From assembly GCA_013816805.1 (NCBI GenBank), contig JACDDS010000009.1, forward strand, positions 92,403-156,402: a stretch of DNA of 64,000 nucleotides, written 5' to 3'. Below are positions 52,624 to 62,135 of this stretch, in pieces. The notes under the pieces are model-generated. The model saw only the letters and a program-made list of their open reading frames with translations, did no database searches and was not told the DNA's origin. The DNA is from Chitinophagales bacterium. Its GTDB lineage: Bacteria > Bacteroidota > Bacteroidia > Chitinophagales > UBA10324. The translations under genes were made by a program, and so were the position numbers. Positions within the stretch are counted from its first letter, which is position 1; the number at the start of each line of letters is the position of its first letter.

Positions 52624-54072
52624 TTAATAAGGAGTAATTAACTTATCGTTTATCTCACTATAATTTCCCGGATGAAGATGAAAATAACGCTGGTTAAGCC
52701 AGCCGTCATCATATACTTCGTTGAGCCGGAGATGAAAGGAATTATTGTTCAGCTTCTGCATTACCTCTTTCTGATTTAATTCACTGAGCGTGGAAATACT
52801 TATCGTATGATCTTTATTATATAGAGAAGAAAATAAGATGGTTTCCATTGGCAGGCTCCACTCATACAAACGATCGTTTTCCGGATGTTTGGCATCGTCG
52901 ATATAAAATTTGGAACCTTTGTTTAGTTGTGCTGCTGCAATTAACTGCTGTAGTTGCGCATTCCGCTGGCTATAAAAATCCGCATGCTGCAAAATAGCCG
53001 CACCCCGATAAATGATAATTAGCACAAAAATGATCTGCCAGATTATTTTCTTTGACGAGGTATAAAAGACTTCTTTCACGAATGGCATAAGGCAAAGAGG
53101 AACCAGCGTTAAATACATTCGCTCAAAATAATTGGTGCGTATCCAGGGGCCTGGCTGAGTAGTATTAATCAGCAAGATGTATCCTGCAATTACCGAAACA
53201 GTTAAAACAGCAAGCCTGTTTTTCTTTCTTTTCACCATATGATAAACAGCGATAAATGCCATGGTTAATAATTCACCGTAGTACAGAACCAGAAACTTTA
53301 TCAGCGAATAAATATTATTCAGTGAGCCCAGATTGTTTGTTAAAATATTGCCAAGCTGGGATGCAGGCCAGCTTATTTTTCCGTTTTCATAGTCGGAGAT
53401 AAAAAAATATTTATAGAGAATCCAGAAAAGAAAAATAAAACCCAACTGGATCGATAAGCTGCTGTTGAGTTTCTTCTCTTCGGAAATATGAAATAGAAGA
53501 ACAAATACCACTCCTATAACCAGGAGCGGATAAGCGAATAAAACCGTGATCAGCATGAAATTAAAAAATAGCTTCTGCGATATTGTTTGATATCTTTTCT
53601 TATCGAGCAGGGCTGAAAAAAATATCAGTAACATTCCCCCGTACCAGACCTCGTACATCGGGCAGAAGTATAAAAAATACATCCCGCAAACACCCATGAG
53701 CAGCAACGCCCAGCAGGCACCTTCATGCCTTAGCCAGTAAAAGGACAAGCAAAACAGCGTCGCCAGGTACAGTACCGGGTTAATCGAGTTGAGAAATACA
53801 ATACTGTTAAGAGGGAGGCTGAAAATAGTTCCGAGCCAGGCCAGGAATTGCGAGGCAATAAGAATATAACGCTGATGTTCCACCCGGAAACTCTCCGCGT
53901 TTACTACATGAAAAAAGTAATATGATCCATCCAGAAAAATACGCTCCTTAAAGAGACAGGCTGCACTAATAAAATAGGTTAGAAAATAAAAAGCAGCAAA
54001 AGCTAAAAGCCGTTTTCTATCAGTAAAGGTTTTATAAAAATATTTTTTACAGAGCAGAAATATGGTTAACAC
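52624..54072 (-). CDS. polytopic membrane protein, possibly glycosyltransferase-like
   Basis: A 482-residue protein with a GTG start at 54072 and about 10-12 hydrophobic helices between residues 20 and 370, followed by a soluble C-terminal part. An early loop has the acidic-aromatic segment FLDGSYYFFHVVNAESFR, which recalls the first loop of GT-C enzymes, but no DE or DD motif is certain. I do not recognise a named family. It lies alone on the minus strand next to sppA. Confidence 0.6.
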   Translation of the reverse strand: MLTIFLLCKKYFYKTFTDRKRLLAFAAFYFLTYFISAACLFKERIFLDGSYYFFHVVNAESFRVEHQRYILIASQFLAWLGTIFSLPLNSIVFLNSINPVLYLATLFCLSFYWLRHEGACWALLLMGVCGMYFLYFCPMYEVWYGGMLLIFFSALLDKKRYQTISQKLFFNFMLITVLFAYPLLVIGVVFVLLFHISEEKKLNSSLSIQLGFIFLFWILYKYFFISDYENGKISWPASQLGNILTNNLGSLNNIYSLIKFLVLYYGELLTMAFIAVYHMVKRKKNRLAVLTVSVIAGYILLINTTQPGPWIRTNYFERMYLTLVPLCLMPFVKEVFYTSSKKIIWQIIFVLIIIYRGAAILQHADFYSQRNAQLQQLIAAAQLNKGSKFYIDDAKHPENDRLYEWSLPMETILFSSLYNKDHTISISTLSELNQKEVMQKLNNNSFHLRLNEVYDDGWLNQRYFHLHPGNYSEINDKLITPY

Positions 54073-54105
54073 AGTAACCTGTAATTAACTTAAGACATCA
54101 AAAAT

Positions 54106-55875
54106 TTATTCAATTTCTATTAATGAAGGAAGCCGTGCCTGGATACCCTTCATGCTCATCAGCGATTTTAGCTGATTAACCATAGGGTAATAGGTGCCGA
54201 GCTTTTCTTTTAACACCTTTGTTTCCCTGCTTTCTGTGACCATTTTAGCAAATTGATACCATGCATTTTTCTTCTCCGGATATTCTGATATTCGGTAGGA
54301 AGCAAGATGTGCAAGATGCGCTGCAATTTTTATGGCATCATCCAACCCACCAAGCGTATCCACCAGGCCGAGCTGTAATCCCTGAACACCGGTCCATACA
54401 CGACCTTGTGCAATAGAATCCACTTTTGCGCGATCTATATTTCTGCCTCTGACCACGATACTCTTAAACTGGTCGTAAATGGTATCCACTTCGTTTTGTA
54501 TAATCAGTTTTTCATCTGCGCGCAAAGGACGGTTCAAATTAGGGAAATCGGAGTACTTACCGGTGCTAACTCCATCTACGGTAATACCAAGCTTATCCTT
54601 ACATAATTTTTGAAAATTCGGGAAGATCGCGAACACTCCAATAGAGCCTGTTAAGGTATTGGGCTGTGCAACTATTTTAGAGGCAAGCGCCGATATATAA
54701 TATCCGCCGGAAGCAGCATAATCTCCCATTGAAATAACTACCGGCTTCTTCAATTTAGTTAATTCCACCTCATGTGCAATAACATCCGAAGCCAGGGAAC
54801 TTCCTCCCGGAGAATTCACACGCAGAACAACTGCCTTTACATTATTATCGTCGCGCAGCTTTTGAAGCTGCTCTGCATATTTTGAAGAGCCAATATAATC
54901 ATCGCCTCCTTTCCCATCTACTATGTCACCAGCCGCAAAGAGCACGGCGATGCGATCCGTTCCGGCGCCATTGTTTTCTGTCCCGGGGGCCTTCATATAT
55001 TTCGCTAAAGGGATGAAGGTAATTTTATCTTTCTGCCCGATATGCAACCTCATTTTTATATCGTCAAAAACTTCATCTTCAAATTTTTCACCGTCCACCA
55101 GGTTATATCTCTTTGCATCGTGCGTATTGCGAACTGCTAAATTCTTATTGATGCTGTCAAGCCGCATCGGATCGATATTCCTGCTTACTGCTATATTGTT
55201 TATGATCCTGTTTTGGATATCATTAATTAATACGCTGGTCATCAACTTATTTTCCTTACTCATGGAATCGAGACGGTATGGCTCCGTTGCGGTCTTGAAC
55301 TTGCCGTCATAAAATACCTGCGTCTCCACTCCCAGCTTCTGAAGCATTTCTTTATAAAATGGGTATCGTACAGAGATGCCATTAAATTCTATTGCTCCTT
55401 TAGGGTTCACATAAATTTTATCGGCAACACTGTTCAGGTAATAGGTTTTTTCCGTGGAAACCTCCGTATAGGCAATCACAAATTTCCCGGACTTTCTGAA
55501 ATCAATAAGTGCATTTCTTATCTGATCAATGGTGGCCATGCCTGCATTTACAAATCCTGAATTGAGATAGATCCCTTTAATGTCTGCATCACCTTTTGCT
55601 TTCTTAATAGTTTTTAAGATATCATAGAGACCGGGAGAAACAGTAGGCTGGAAATCGGTAAATGAAAAACCAGCAAATGGCTGATAGTCGGTTTGCTCAG
55701 GAATTTCATAATCGAGTGTCATCTCCAGCACACTATTAGATTTAACCGAAACCGTCTCTTCTTTTGAAAAGGTGGATACGATTCCACTTATTATAATCCC
55801 TGAAATAAGGACCAATAAAAAAATACCTACAATTACTCCAAGCAGTGAACCGAAAAAGATTTTCCAGAAACTCAT
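54106..55875 (-). CDS. sppA: signal peptide peptidase SppA (67K type)
   Basis: A 589-residue protease with one N-terminal membrane anchor (residues 5-32) and two S49 domains. The first has the likely general-base Lys in YYLNSVADKIYVNP; the second has the nucleophile in ISMGDYAASGGYYIS, flanked by RVNSPGGSSLASD. It degrades cleaved signal peptides in the inner membrane. The double-length form matches SppA of E. coli. Confidence 0.93.
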   Translation of the reverse strand: MSFWKIFFGSLLGVIVGIFLLVLISGIIISGIVSTFSKEETVSVKSNSVLEMTLDYEIPEQTDYQPFAGFSFTDFQPTVSPGLYDILKTIKKAKGDADIKGIYLNSGFVNAGMATIDQIRNALIDFRKSGKFVIAYTEVSTEKTYYLNSVADKIYVNPKGAIEFNGISVRYPFYKEMLQKLGVETQVFYDGKFKTATEPYRLDSMSKENKLMTSVLINDIQNRIINNIAVSRNIDPMRLDSINKNLAVRNTHDAKRYNLVDGEKFEDEVFDDIKMRLHIGQKDKITFIPLAKYMKAPGTENNGAGTDRIAVLFAAGDIVDGKGGDDYIGSSKYAEQLQKLRDDNNVKAVVLRVNSPGGSSLASDVIAHEVELTKLKKPVVISMGDYAASGGYYISALASKIVAQPNTLTGSIGVFAIFPNFQKLCKDKLGITVDGVSTGKYSDFPNLNRPLRADEKLIIQNEVDTIYDQFKSIVVRGRNIDRAKVDSIAQGRVWTGVQGLQLGLVDTLGGLDDAIKIAAHLAHLASYRISEYPEKKNAWYQFAKMVTESRETKVLKEKLGTYYPMVNQLKSLMSMKGIQARLPSLIEIE

Positions 55876-56120
55876 TATTAAATGTTTAATTGAGAAAAAA
55901 GTGTGGCAAAGTTATTTTAAAAACAATCAGCTTCTATATTGTTAAAAATTACAGCTTATTTCAACTGATCAACTTTTATCAGTTCCACCTGAATGAGCAT
56001 GCGGAAAATGAGACAACCGTTTTACAATTTTATATTCAAGGGCTTGCATTCAGGTGTTGATATACCGCTATGAAAGATACCCCTCATCATTATTCTTGTA
56101 TTTATCTTGTAACCTGAACT

Positions 56121-56759
56121 ATGCCATATAATTTCATAACGATTGAAGGCAACATCGGGGCAGGAAAAACATCCCTTGCTACTATGTTGGCAAACGATTT
56201 AAACGGTAACCTGATTTTAGAACAATATGCAGACAATCCTTTCTTGCCATCCTTTTATAAAAACCCAAAGCAATTTGCATTTCCGCTGGAACTATTTTTT
56301 ATGGCTGAACGATATCAGCAGCTAAAAGACCTCCAGAGTTCATCGAATTTGTTTCAATCATTTACCGTCTCGGATTACCTGTTTGCAAAGTCTATTCTTT
56401 TTGCAAGAGTAAATCTTGAACCAGAAGAATTTAAATTGTTTCAGCGGCTTGTAAAGGTTATATCATTTCCATTTCGAGAACCGGACTTATTGCTTTACCT
56501 GCATTTACCGGTTGAATTGTTATTAAAGAATATCAGCAAGCGCGGCAGAGATTATGAAAAAAATATCTCGGCAAATTATCTCCTAAAGATTCAAAAAGCA
56601 TATTTCGATTTCTTTAAAACAAAACCACAGATGCGAATTCTTGTAGTTGATGTAAGTAAGATCGACTTTATAAAAAGCAAAAAAGACTATGATTTAATTC
56701 TTCCATTTTTAGATATGCATCTGGAAGCCGGGACTCATTTTGTGACACCCAGATCCTGA
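56121..56759 (+). CDS. deoxynucleoside kinase
   Basis: A 212-residue kinase with P-loop IEGNIGAGKTSLA, ELFFMAERYQQLKDL, DLLLYLHLPVELLLKNISKRGRDYEKNIS (lid Arg) and a C-terminal VDVSKIDF. This is the dNK/dGK family, phosphorylating deoxyribonucleosides for salvage. Single-gene unit. Base specificity cannot be read by eye. Confidence 0.9.
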   Translation: MPYNFITIEGNIGAGKTSLATMLANDLNGNLILEQYADNPFLPSFYKNPKQFAFPLELFFMAERYQQLKDLQSSSNLFQSFTVSDYLFAKSILFARVNLEPEEFKLFQRLVKVISFPFREPDLLLYLHLPVELLLKNISKRGRDYEKNISANYLLKIQKAYFDFFKTKPQMRILVVDVSKIDFIKSKKDYDLILPFLDMHLEAGTHFVTPRS

Positions 56760-57065
56760 TGTTTATCTGTTCTTTAAATGAAGTTTTTAATCTTTAATAT
56801 CCGTGCCCTCAATATCAATATTGAATTAGGAGTTATTATTATTAATAATGCTCCACTACCCTTCAGTTCCCTAAAGGGAAAGAGCTCGCGCTTTAGCAGG
56901 TTAAAGTTTGCAACAATTGCGTGTCACAATTAGTATGGTAAAAACGGGATCAGATAAGCACTTCAATTGCGAGAGCCTGCGATTCCAGCCCGGAGGGATT
57001 CTGGAAATATAAAAGTTACCGATGCTGTTACTAAAGCTCTGCTTACTGAAAGAGGTCTTCACAGA
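56760..57065. other. intergenic region with strong palindromes
   Basis: Contains GGAG-TT-ATTATT-ATT-AATAAT-G-CTCC (56829-56854), the perfect palindrome TTCCCTAAAGGGAA (56867-56880) and TCCAG...CTGGA around 56982. These may be transcription stops between the converging kinase and MFS genes. No gene seen. Confidence 0.5.
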
Positions 57066-58273
57066 TTACTTTATCTCCGCCGTCCTGTTCAGCAGCCAGA
57101 AACCTATAGCCACTGCCAAGCTGAGTACAATGAAAAAATCAAAGGTGGAATCAAATCCGTATTTGCCTGCAAGACCTAAGCCAAGCGATGGCGCTGCAAA
57201 CGTTGCAATACCAAATGAAATGGAATACAAAGCCGAGTATTGTCCCTGCCGTTCCTTCAGCGGCCTGGATAGGGAAAAGTTCATCATGAAAGGCATTGCA
57301 AATATTTCAGATGCAGTGATGATGACAATGTACATAACCGACCATAAGATCAATCCGTGGCCGAATTTCAATATTCCTAATGCAAAAGCAATGAACAGGG
57401 CGCCTGTGATGATGAAGGAAAATATATTTTTTCTCTTCTGAAGCACTGCCATCAGCGGCATTTCAATAACGACCACAAGCAAGCCATTGAGTGCCAGCAG
57501 CAATCCTATTACCTCTTCATTGTAGTTGCACACCCTATTGAAATACTGTGGTATGGTTGCGAAAATCTGGAAGAATCCGATGCCATATAACGCCACCAGT
57601 AAAATAAAAAACAGGTAACGGATGTCGCGGTAGGCGGACGTGCTGTGGTCTTTCAATACCGTGTTTTTATGGCGGTTTCTTTCTGTCTGCTGCTTCGGTA
57701 AATAATAATAGAGCATGATGGCTGCGCCAAAGCTCGTAAGCGCATCAATTACGAATAGCCAATGATAGCCGAGGCGCAATGCCACCACACCACCCATGGC
57801 AGGACCTACAGAAAATCCTAAGTTAACGGCCAGGCGGACTAAGGAAACGGAGCGTGTCCGGTTTTCAGGAGTGGTGAAGGAGGCGATGGCAGCGCCGTTT
57901 GCGGGGCGGAAGAGATCTGCGCTGAAGGCATAGGTGAAGAGGACGATGATAATGAAAATCGTGTGGTAGCTACCAGCATCAGGAACAAGATGAGCCCGCT
58001 GCTGATGAGTGAGACGAGCATGATGTAAAAATAATTGGTACGGTCGGTGAGCCAGCCGCCTGCATAGCTTCCGAGAATACTACCCATACCATAGAAGCTC
58101 ATGATGAAGCCGGCTTCTCCTATAGAAAAATGCAGCTCTTTGGTAAGGTACAGTGAAGTAAACAACAGCACCATGGAGCCGCTCCGGTTGATGAACATCG
58201 AGATGGACAATATCCAGATGTTGTGCTGCAGGTTGGAAAAAGCCTGACGGTACAGCGATAGAATATAGAGCAT
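57066..58273 (-). pseudogene. MFS transporter interrupted by a frameshift
   Basis: The N-terminal half begins at the ATG at 58273 (MLYILSLYRQAFSNLQHN) and has GSYAGGWLTDRTNYFY, the loop 2-3 motif of MFS carriers. Reading breaks near 57957: after LFLMLVATT the frame runs into a Ser/Pro-rich shadow. In the next frame the protein resumes as TIFIIIVLFTYAFSADLFRPANGAA and continues through the C-terminal helices to 57066. One missing base restores a roughly 400-residue 12-helix transporter. No slippery heptamer is seen, so this is a mutation or a sequencing error. Confidence 0.82.
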
Positions 58274-58330
58274 AGCAGGTGGTAAAAATAAAGATTGGCG
58301 TGAAAATTTTTTTGAATGCTTTGGATTCAA

Positions 58331-58608
58331 AAGACAAGAAACAGTAAATTCCTTTATTATATTTGAAAAGGGATAGGTGATTAATTTAAGCTACAATACT
58401 ATATAATAAGCAAAAGCAAATCTCAAAGATTCAATCACCGTTGTATAGTTATTATGAAAAGCGAACTTTTGGAAGATATAAAGTGACGACAATACGATTG
58501 TTGTGCGTCATTCTATGGCGACACTGCAAACTTGAAACTGATTGAATACTGCGAACTTTTTTAAAACGATATTTTCAAATATTTTAAATCATTAAAACTA
58601 AACAAATC
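58331..58608. other. intergenic region at the start of the accessory block
   Basis: An imperfect hairpin GACGACAAT...ATTGTTGTGCGTC lies at 58485-58509. Just after it, GACACTGCAAAC (58520-58531) matches 11 of 12 bases of GACACTGCTAAC at 62277-62288, which also precedes an accessory gene. No TAnnTTTG box seen. Confidence 0.5.
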
Positions 58609-59091
58609 ATGAGTGAATCAAAAATTCAAATCAAAGTGGGAATCGTGGAATTCTCTGGTGAGGGCAATCAAGATTGGTTAGCTACCCAGCTTGATAAAAT
58701 TTTGGGAAAAGTTCCTGAATTATTAAAGATTGAATTGAACAATCCACCTAATGCTGGAGGAGGAAATTCAAATAACAATGCAGGAGGTGGAAACAATAAT
58801 TCACAAGCGGGCAAGCCAACAAATCTTCCTGCATTCCTGAAAGAAAAAGCTGCAACGACCAATCAAACTAAAAAATTCTTGGCGACAGCTGCGTTTATTC
58901 AATTAGGTGGTAAAGACAGAATGATGACTTCTGATGTTTTTACTTTGTTAAACAAAACAAATCAGACCAAAATAAACAATGCTGCTGATACCTTGAACAA
59001 AAATGTTGGCAAAGGACAATGCACAAAAGATGGCAGTTCGTTTTATGTAACTCCCGAAGGATTTACAGAACTATCTATCAATATTGACTAA
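58609..59091 (+). CDS. small protein with predicted winged-helix domain, unknown function
   Basis: A 160-residue protein. N-terminal strand-helix segment (IKVGIVEFSGEGNQDWLATQLDKIL), a Gly/Asn linker (residues about 46-65: AGGGNSNNN, AGGGNNNSQAG), then a C-terminal domain with winged-helix spacing: FLATAAFIQLGGKDRMMTSDVFTLL...NNAADTLNKNV...SSFYVTPEGFTEL. I do not recognise a named family. Its stop overlaps the next ATG by one base (TAATG), so the two proteins are made together. The low-complexity linker separates two compact domains. Confidence 0.7.
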   Translation: MSESKIQIKVGIVEFSGEGNQDWLATQLDKILGKVPELLKIELNNPPNAGGGNSNNNAGGGNNNSQAGKPTNLPAFLKEKAATTNQTKKFLATAAFIQLGGKDRMMTSDVFTLLNKTNQTKINNAADTLNKNVGKGQCTKDGSSFYVTPEGFTELSINID

Positions 59092-59843
59092 TGAACCTAA
59101 ACACTTTTCTAAATAGTATTCCAGACGGGCTTAAAAAACCATTGATTGCAGAATACAACAGCATCATTCAGCATTACATGGAGCAACGATGGACTGGTTC
59201 TGAATTGAGCGGAGGAAAGTTTTGCGAGATTGTATATACAATTCTTGACGGACATGCAAAAGGTTTATTTGCATTAACACCAACAAAGCCAGCCAATTTT
59301 GTTGATGCTTGTAAGCGACTTGAAAATAATCCACATGTCCCGAGAAGTTTTCAAATACTCATTCCAAGAATGTTATCACCTCTGTATGAAATTCGGAACA
59401 ATAGAAATGTTGGACATGTAGGTGGAGATGTTGACCCAAACTCAATGGATGCTCAAGCTGTAGTAGCAATGTGCAGTTGGATTTTCGGTGAACTCATTCG
59501 TGTATTTCATAACAGCACAGTAAAAGAGGCGCAAAAGATGGTTGACTTTATTACCAACAGAAAAATTCCATTAGTTTGGGAAGTAGGAAAAATGAAACGA
59601 ATCTTGAAACCTTCTATTTCACTTAAAGACCAAGTGCTTTTACTTATTAGTTCTTCATCTGGACAGACAAAAACTGATGAACTTTTTGAATGGATAGAAT
59701 ACGAGAACAAAGGTTATTTTTTAAAGCTCTTAAGACAACTCCATATAGGAAGATTTGTTGAGTTATCGGTAACAGAAACAGAAATTGAAATTCTACCTCC
59801 AGGCACAACTTATGTTGAACAAGTAATTGCAAAACTCAAATGA
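59091..59843 (+). CDS. HEPN-like protein with C-terminal winged-helix-like domain
   Basis: A 250-residue protein. The helical N-terminal two thirds include LYEIRNNRNVGHVGG, an RN-x5-H pattern that fits the Rx4-6H active-site motif of HEPN ribonucleases and abortive-infection proteins. The last 80 residues (LKDQVLLLISSSSGQTKTDELFEWI...LKLLRQLHIGRFVEL) look like a winged helix. Coupled to the preceding gene. Role unknown: an RNase of a defence or toxin-antitoxin pair is one possibility (inference), with the first gene as partner. Confidence 0.6.
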   Translation: MNLNTFLNSIPDGLKKPLIAEYNSIIQHYMEQRWTGSELSGGKFCEIVYTILDGHAKGLFALTPTKPANFVDACKRLENNPHVPRSFQILIPRMLSPLYEIRNNRNVGHVGGDVDPNSMDAQAVVAMCSWIFGELIRVFHNSTVKEAQKMVDFITNRKIPLVWEVGKMKRILKPSISLKDQVLLLISSSSGQTKTDELFEWIEYENKGYFLKLLRQLHIGRFVELSVTETEIEILPPGTTYVEQVIAKLK

Positions 59844-59871
59844 CACAGCTTCGTGGAGAGAGTAGAACAAA

Positions 59872-59999
59872 CGCATAACAAAAAGATAAATGCAAATTTT
59901 TCCCCGATGCGGTATCTGCAACTCTTGCGCTTCGTAGTAAGCGGTGTAAGAATTTCATAATAACTGTAAGAAAACTTACAATAATAAAACTTCATTCCT
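59872..59999. repeat. cassette-type spacer, copy 1
   Basis: CGCATAACAAAAAGATAAATGCAAATTTT ends in GATGCG (to 59911), so CGCAT and ATGCG pair. This left half is repeated at 61039 and 63687. The right half (TTGCGCTTCGTAGTAA from 59925, AATAAAACTTCATT to 59996) matches 61165-61220. A perfect hairpin TGTAAG-AAAA-CTTACA (59965-59980) lies 20 bases before the next ATG. Confidence 0.65.
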
Positions 60000-61004
60000 A
60001 TGAAACTTTGGACAATTAGAGCAGGACGCTACGGAGAACAAGAACAAACTTGCATTAATGAAGGACTTGTTACAATTAGTTGGAACGACTTACCAGACTT
60101 GAAAAAGTTTAAAACTCGTGATGAACTATTTGAAGAGTTTCAAAAACATTATCCTGATCCGAGCAATGTAAAAACGGGTATCAACGTGGGACAGGTATGG
60201 CGTTTTGTAAATGAAATTGCTAATGGTGACCTTGTTGCACTTCCTTCAAAGTCACAACCGACAATTCACATCGGCAAGGTAACGGGCGATTATAAATATG
60301 AGAGGAAAGACAAAGACGGAGAAGTTATTCATTGGCGACCTGTCAAATGGCTCAAATCAATTCCACGAGTTGAGTTTGACCAAGACCTACTTTATTCTTT
60401 TGGTTCTCTCTTGACGGTTTCGCAAGTGTCCAGAACTCAAGCAGCGGAAAGAGCACTTGCAATGATTGAGGGGAAAAAGGCAACTACCAAAATTGAAAGC
60501 GTTTCAATTGAAGAAGTAGAAGAAGAATTTGATATTGAGCGTATCGCCAAAGATCAAATTTCAAAACAACTTGACCGTAAATTTAAAGGACATGGTTTTG
60601 CAAAACTTATTGAGCAAATTTTAAAGGCACAAGGCTATACAACCCAACTTTCACCACCAGGCGCAGACGGAGGACTTGATATTCTTGCATCTTCAGGAGC
60701 ATTGGGTTTTGAACAGCCAAGAATCTGTGTTCAAGTGAAATCAACAACAGGACAAGTTAATGTAAATATTCTTCGGGAACTTCAAGGTGTAATGAAAAAT
60801 GTAAATGCTGAACATGGACTGCTTGTTTCATGGAGTGGTTTTAATGGGAAAGTAATATCAGAAGCAAAAGAAAAGTTTTTTTTCATTCGCTTGTGGACAG
60901 CAGATGACATCATTGAAAATATATTCACCTACTATGATAAGTTCTCTGACGAAATGAAAGCAGATTTATCACTAAAAAGATTTTGGATGTTAGCTAATGA
61001 ATAA
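60000..61004 (+). CDS. Mrr-type restriction endonuclease with EVE/PUA-like N-domain
   Basis: A 334-residue protein. Residues 1-125 resemble the EVE/PUA-like domain of restriction-system proteins (MKLWTIRAGRYGEQEQTCINEG, WRFVNEIANGDLVALPS, HIGKVTGDYKYE). Residues about 185-300 form the Mrr catalytic domain: FAKLIEQILKAQGY, PGADGGLDILAS with the catalytic Asp and CVQVKSTTG (QxK). Such proteins cut DNA carrying modified bases (type IV). No methylase gene is nearby, consistent with a modification-dependent enzyme. Confidence 0.8.
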   Translation: MKLWTIRAGRYGEQEQTCINEGLVTISWNDLPDLKKFKTRDELFEEFQKHYPDPSNVKTGINVGQVWRFVNEIANGDLVALPSKSQPTIHIGKVTGDYKYERKDKDGEVIHWRPVKWLKSIPRVEFDQDLLYSFGSLLTVSQVSRTQAAERALAMIEGKKATTKIESVSIEEVEEEFDIERIAKDQISKQLDRKFKGHGFAKLIEQILKAQGYTTQLSPPGADGGLDILASSGALGFEQPRICVQVKSTTGQVNVNILRELQGVMKNVNAEHGLLVSWSGFNGKVISEAKEKFFFIRLWTADDIIENIFTYYDKFSDEMKADLSLKRFWMLANE

Positions 61005-61038
61005 ATGGAACACTTCGAACGAACAGTAGAGTATGCCG

Positions 61039-61222
61039 ACAACAAAAAGATAAAAGCAATTTTTTATTTTGGGAGCTTTATTCTTCGCATGAAAATATGT
61101 GCGTAAACAACTCAATCGAAGCGTTCACGAATTTCAATAAAAAATAAAGTGAATGAGTAACCATTTGTGCTTCGTATCAACAGTTGTGCATGAATTCCTC
61201 CAAAATAAAAAACTTCATTATC
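61039..61222. repeat. cassette-type spacer, copy 2, with long imperfect hairpin
   Basis: ACAACAAAAAGATAAAAGCAATTTTTT repeats the left half of the spacer at 59872. Arms ATTTTTTATTTTGGGAG (61059-61075) and CTCCAAAATAAAAAA (61198-61212) pair with one bulge. Nested inside, CATG, ACAACT and CGAAGC on the left pair with GCTTCG, AGTTGT and CATG on the right. The layout resembles the folded single-strand form of a recombination site. The remainder to 61292 holds nothing else recognisable. Confidence 0.65.
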
Positions 61223-61292
61223 CTTGATGCATTATGTGTAAAAACAGACGAATCAACCGCAACAATATTAAAGCAAAAATTTTCCACAAAAA

Positions 61293-62108
61293 ATGAGTTC
61301 AATCAAACTAAATGACCTTTTGCAATTAGACAATTTCAAAAATGTAAAAGTCAGATTCAATTTAATGTTTGCAAATAATTGGAATCCAATAGAGATATTC
61401 AAAAATAATGAGAGACAAACCTTGCTTGAAGGACAATATTGGAACTACAATAAAAACAAATCTTTCAAAGAAGGGCAAATTACAATTGGTTTTATTCGAA
61501 TTAAAAGCAATGAAAATTCTTGGCTCTTATTTCATATAGGAAAAGTAACCAAAGACTTAAATATTCTCAATGGAGTTGGTTATGAATATGAAACACTTTC
61601 TGAATACGAAAAGTATTTTGGACGCTTAATAATAAAATTTAAAAACACTTCTCAAAATATGATTCGTAATGCAGAATCTGTAATTGAAGATTGTGAAGTA
61701 GTTCAAATATTACCCGATATTTTTAACAATGATATCTTTCCAGGTTATGACAAAGTAAATATAACCTGGAATGAACTTTTAAGAGTTTTAGAAAAGGACA
61801 CTTGGAAGACAGCGTTACAAAATCAAAAAGGAGTTTACTTAATTACAGACACTTCAAATGGTAAGATGTACGTTGGTTCAGCTTATGGAGACGAAATGAT
61901 TTTAAATCGTTGGAAATCTTATGTAAAAAGTGGACACGGAAACAATAAAGAACTTCAAGTATTAGATTTTAATCACATTAAAGAATATTTCCGTTATTCA
62001 ATTTTAGACATTTATAAATCGACAACGGATACACAAACAATTATAGAAAGAGAGAATTGGTGGAAAGAGGTACTCTTAAGCCGAAAATTTGGATACAATT
62101 CAAATTAA
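61293..62108 (+). CDS. GIY-YIG nuclease domain protein
   Basis: A 271-residue protein. The N-terminal 170 residues look PUA/EVE-like (WLLFHIGKVTKDLN). The C-terminal domain is a GIY-YIG fold: KGVYLITDTSNGKMYVGSAYGDEMILNRW (GVY...YVG, then Arg after the helix) and ERENWWKEVLLSRKFGYNSN with the catalytic Glu and final Asn. Such proteins nick or cut DNA; this subgroup's target is unknown. It stands between two repeat-bearing spacers. Confidence 0.8.
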   Translation: MSSIKLNDLLQLDNFKNVKVRFNLMFANNWNPIEIFKNNERQTLLEGQYWNYNKNKSFKEGQITIGFIRIKSNENSWLLFHIGKVTKDLNILNGVGYEYETLSEYEKYFGRLIIKFKNTSQNMIRNAESVIEDCEVVQILPDIFNNDIFPGYDKVNITWNELLRVLEKDTWKTALQNQKGVYLITDTSNGKMYVGSAYGDEMILNRWKSYVKSGHGNNKELQVLDFNHIKEYFRYSILDIYKSTTDTQTIIERENWWKEVLLSRKFGYNSN

Positions 62109-62135
62109 AAAGAAACGAATAGAAATGGTTTCTGC

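Noticed and set aside
54923..55312. Open frame of 129 codons antisense to sppA
   Set aside because: Entirely inside a well-supported gene, with no recognised domain.
57940..57975. Programmed frameshift in the MFS gene
   Set aside because: No slippery run or downstream structure is evident; a simple base loss is more likely.
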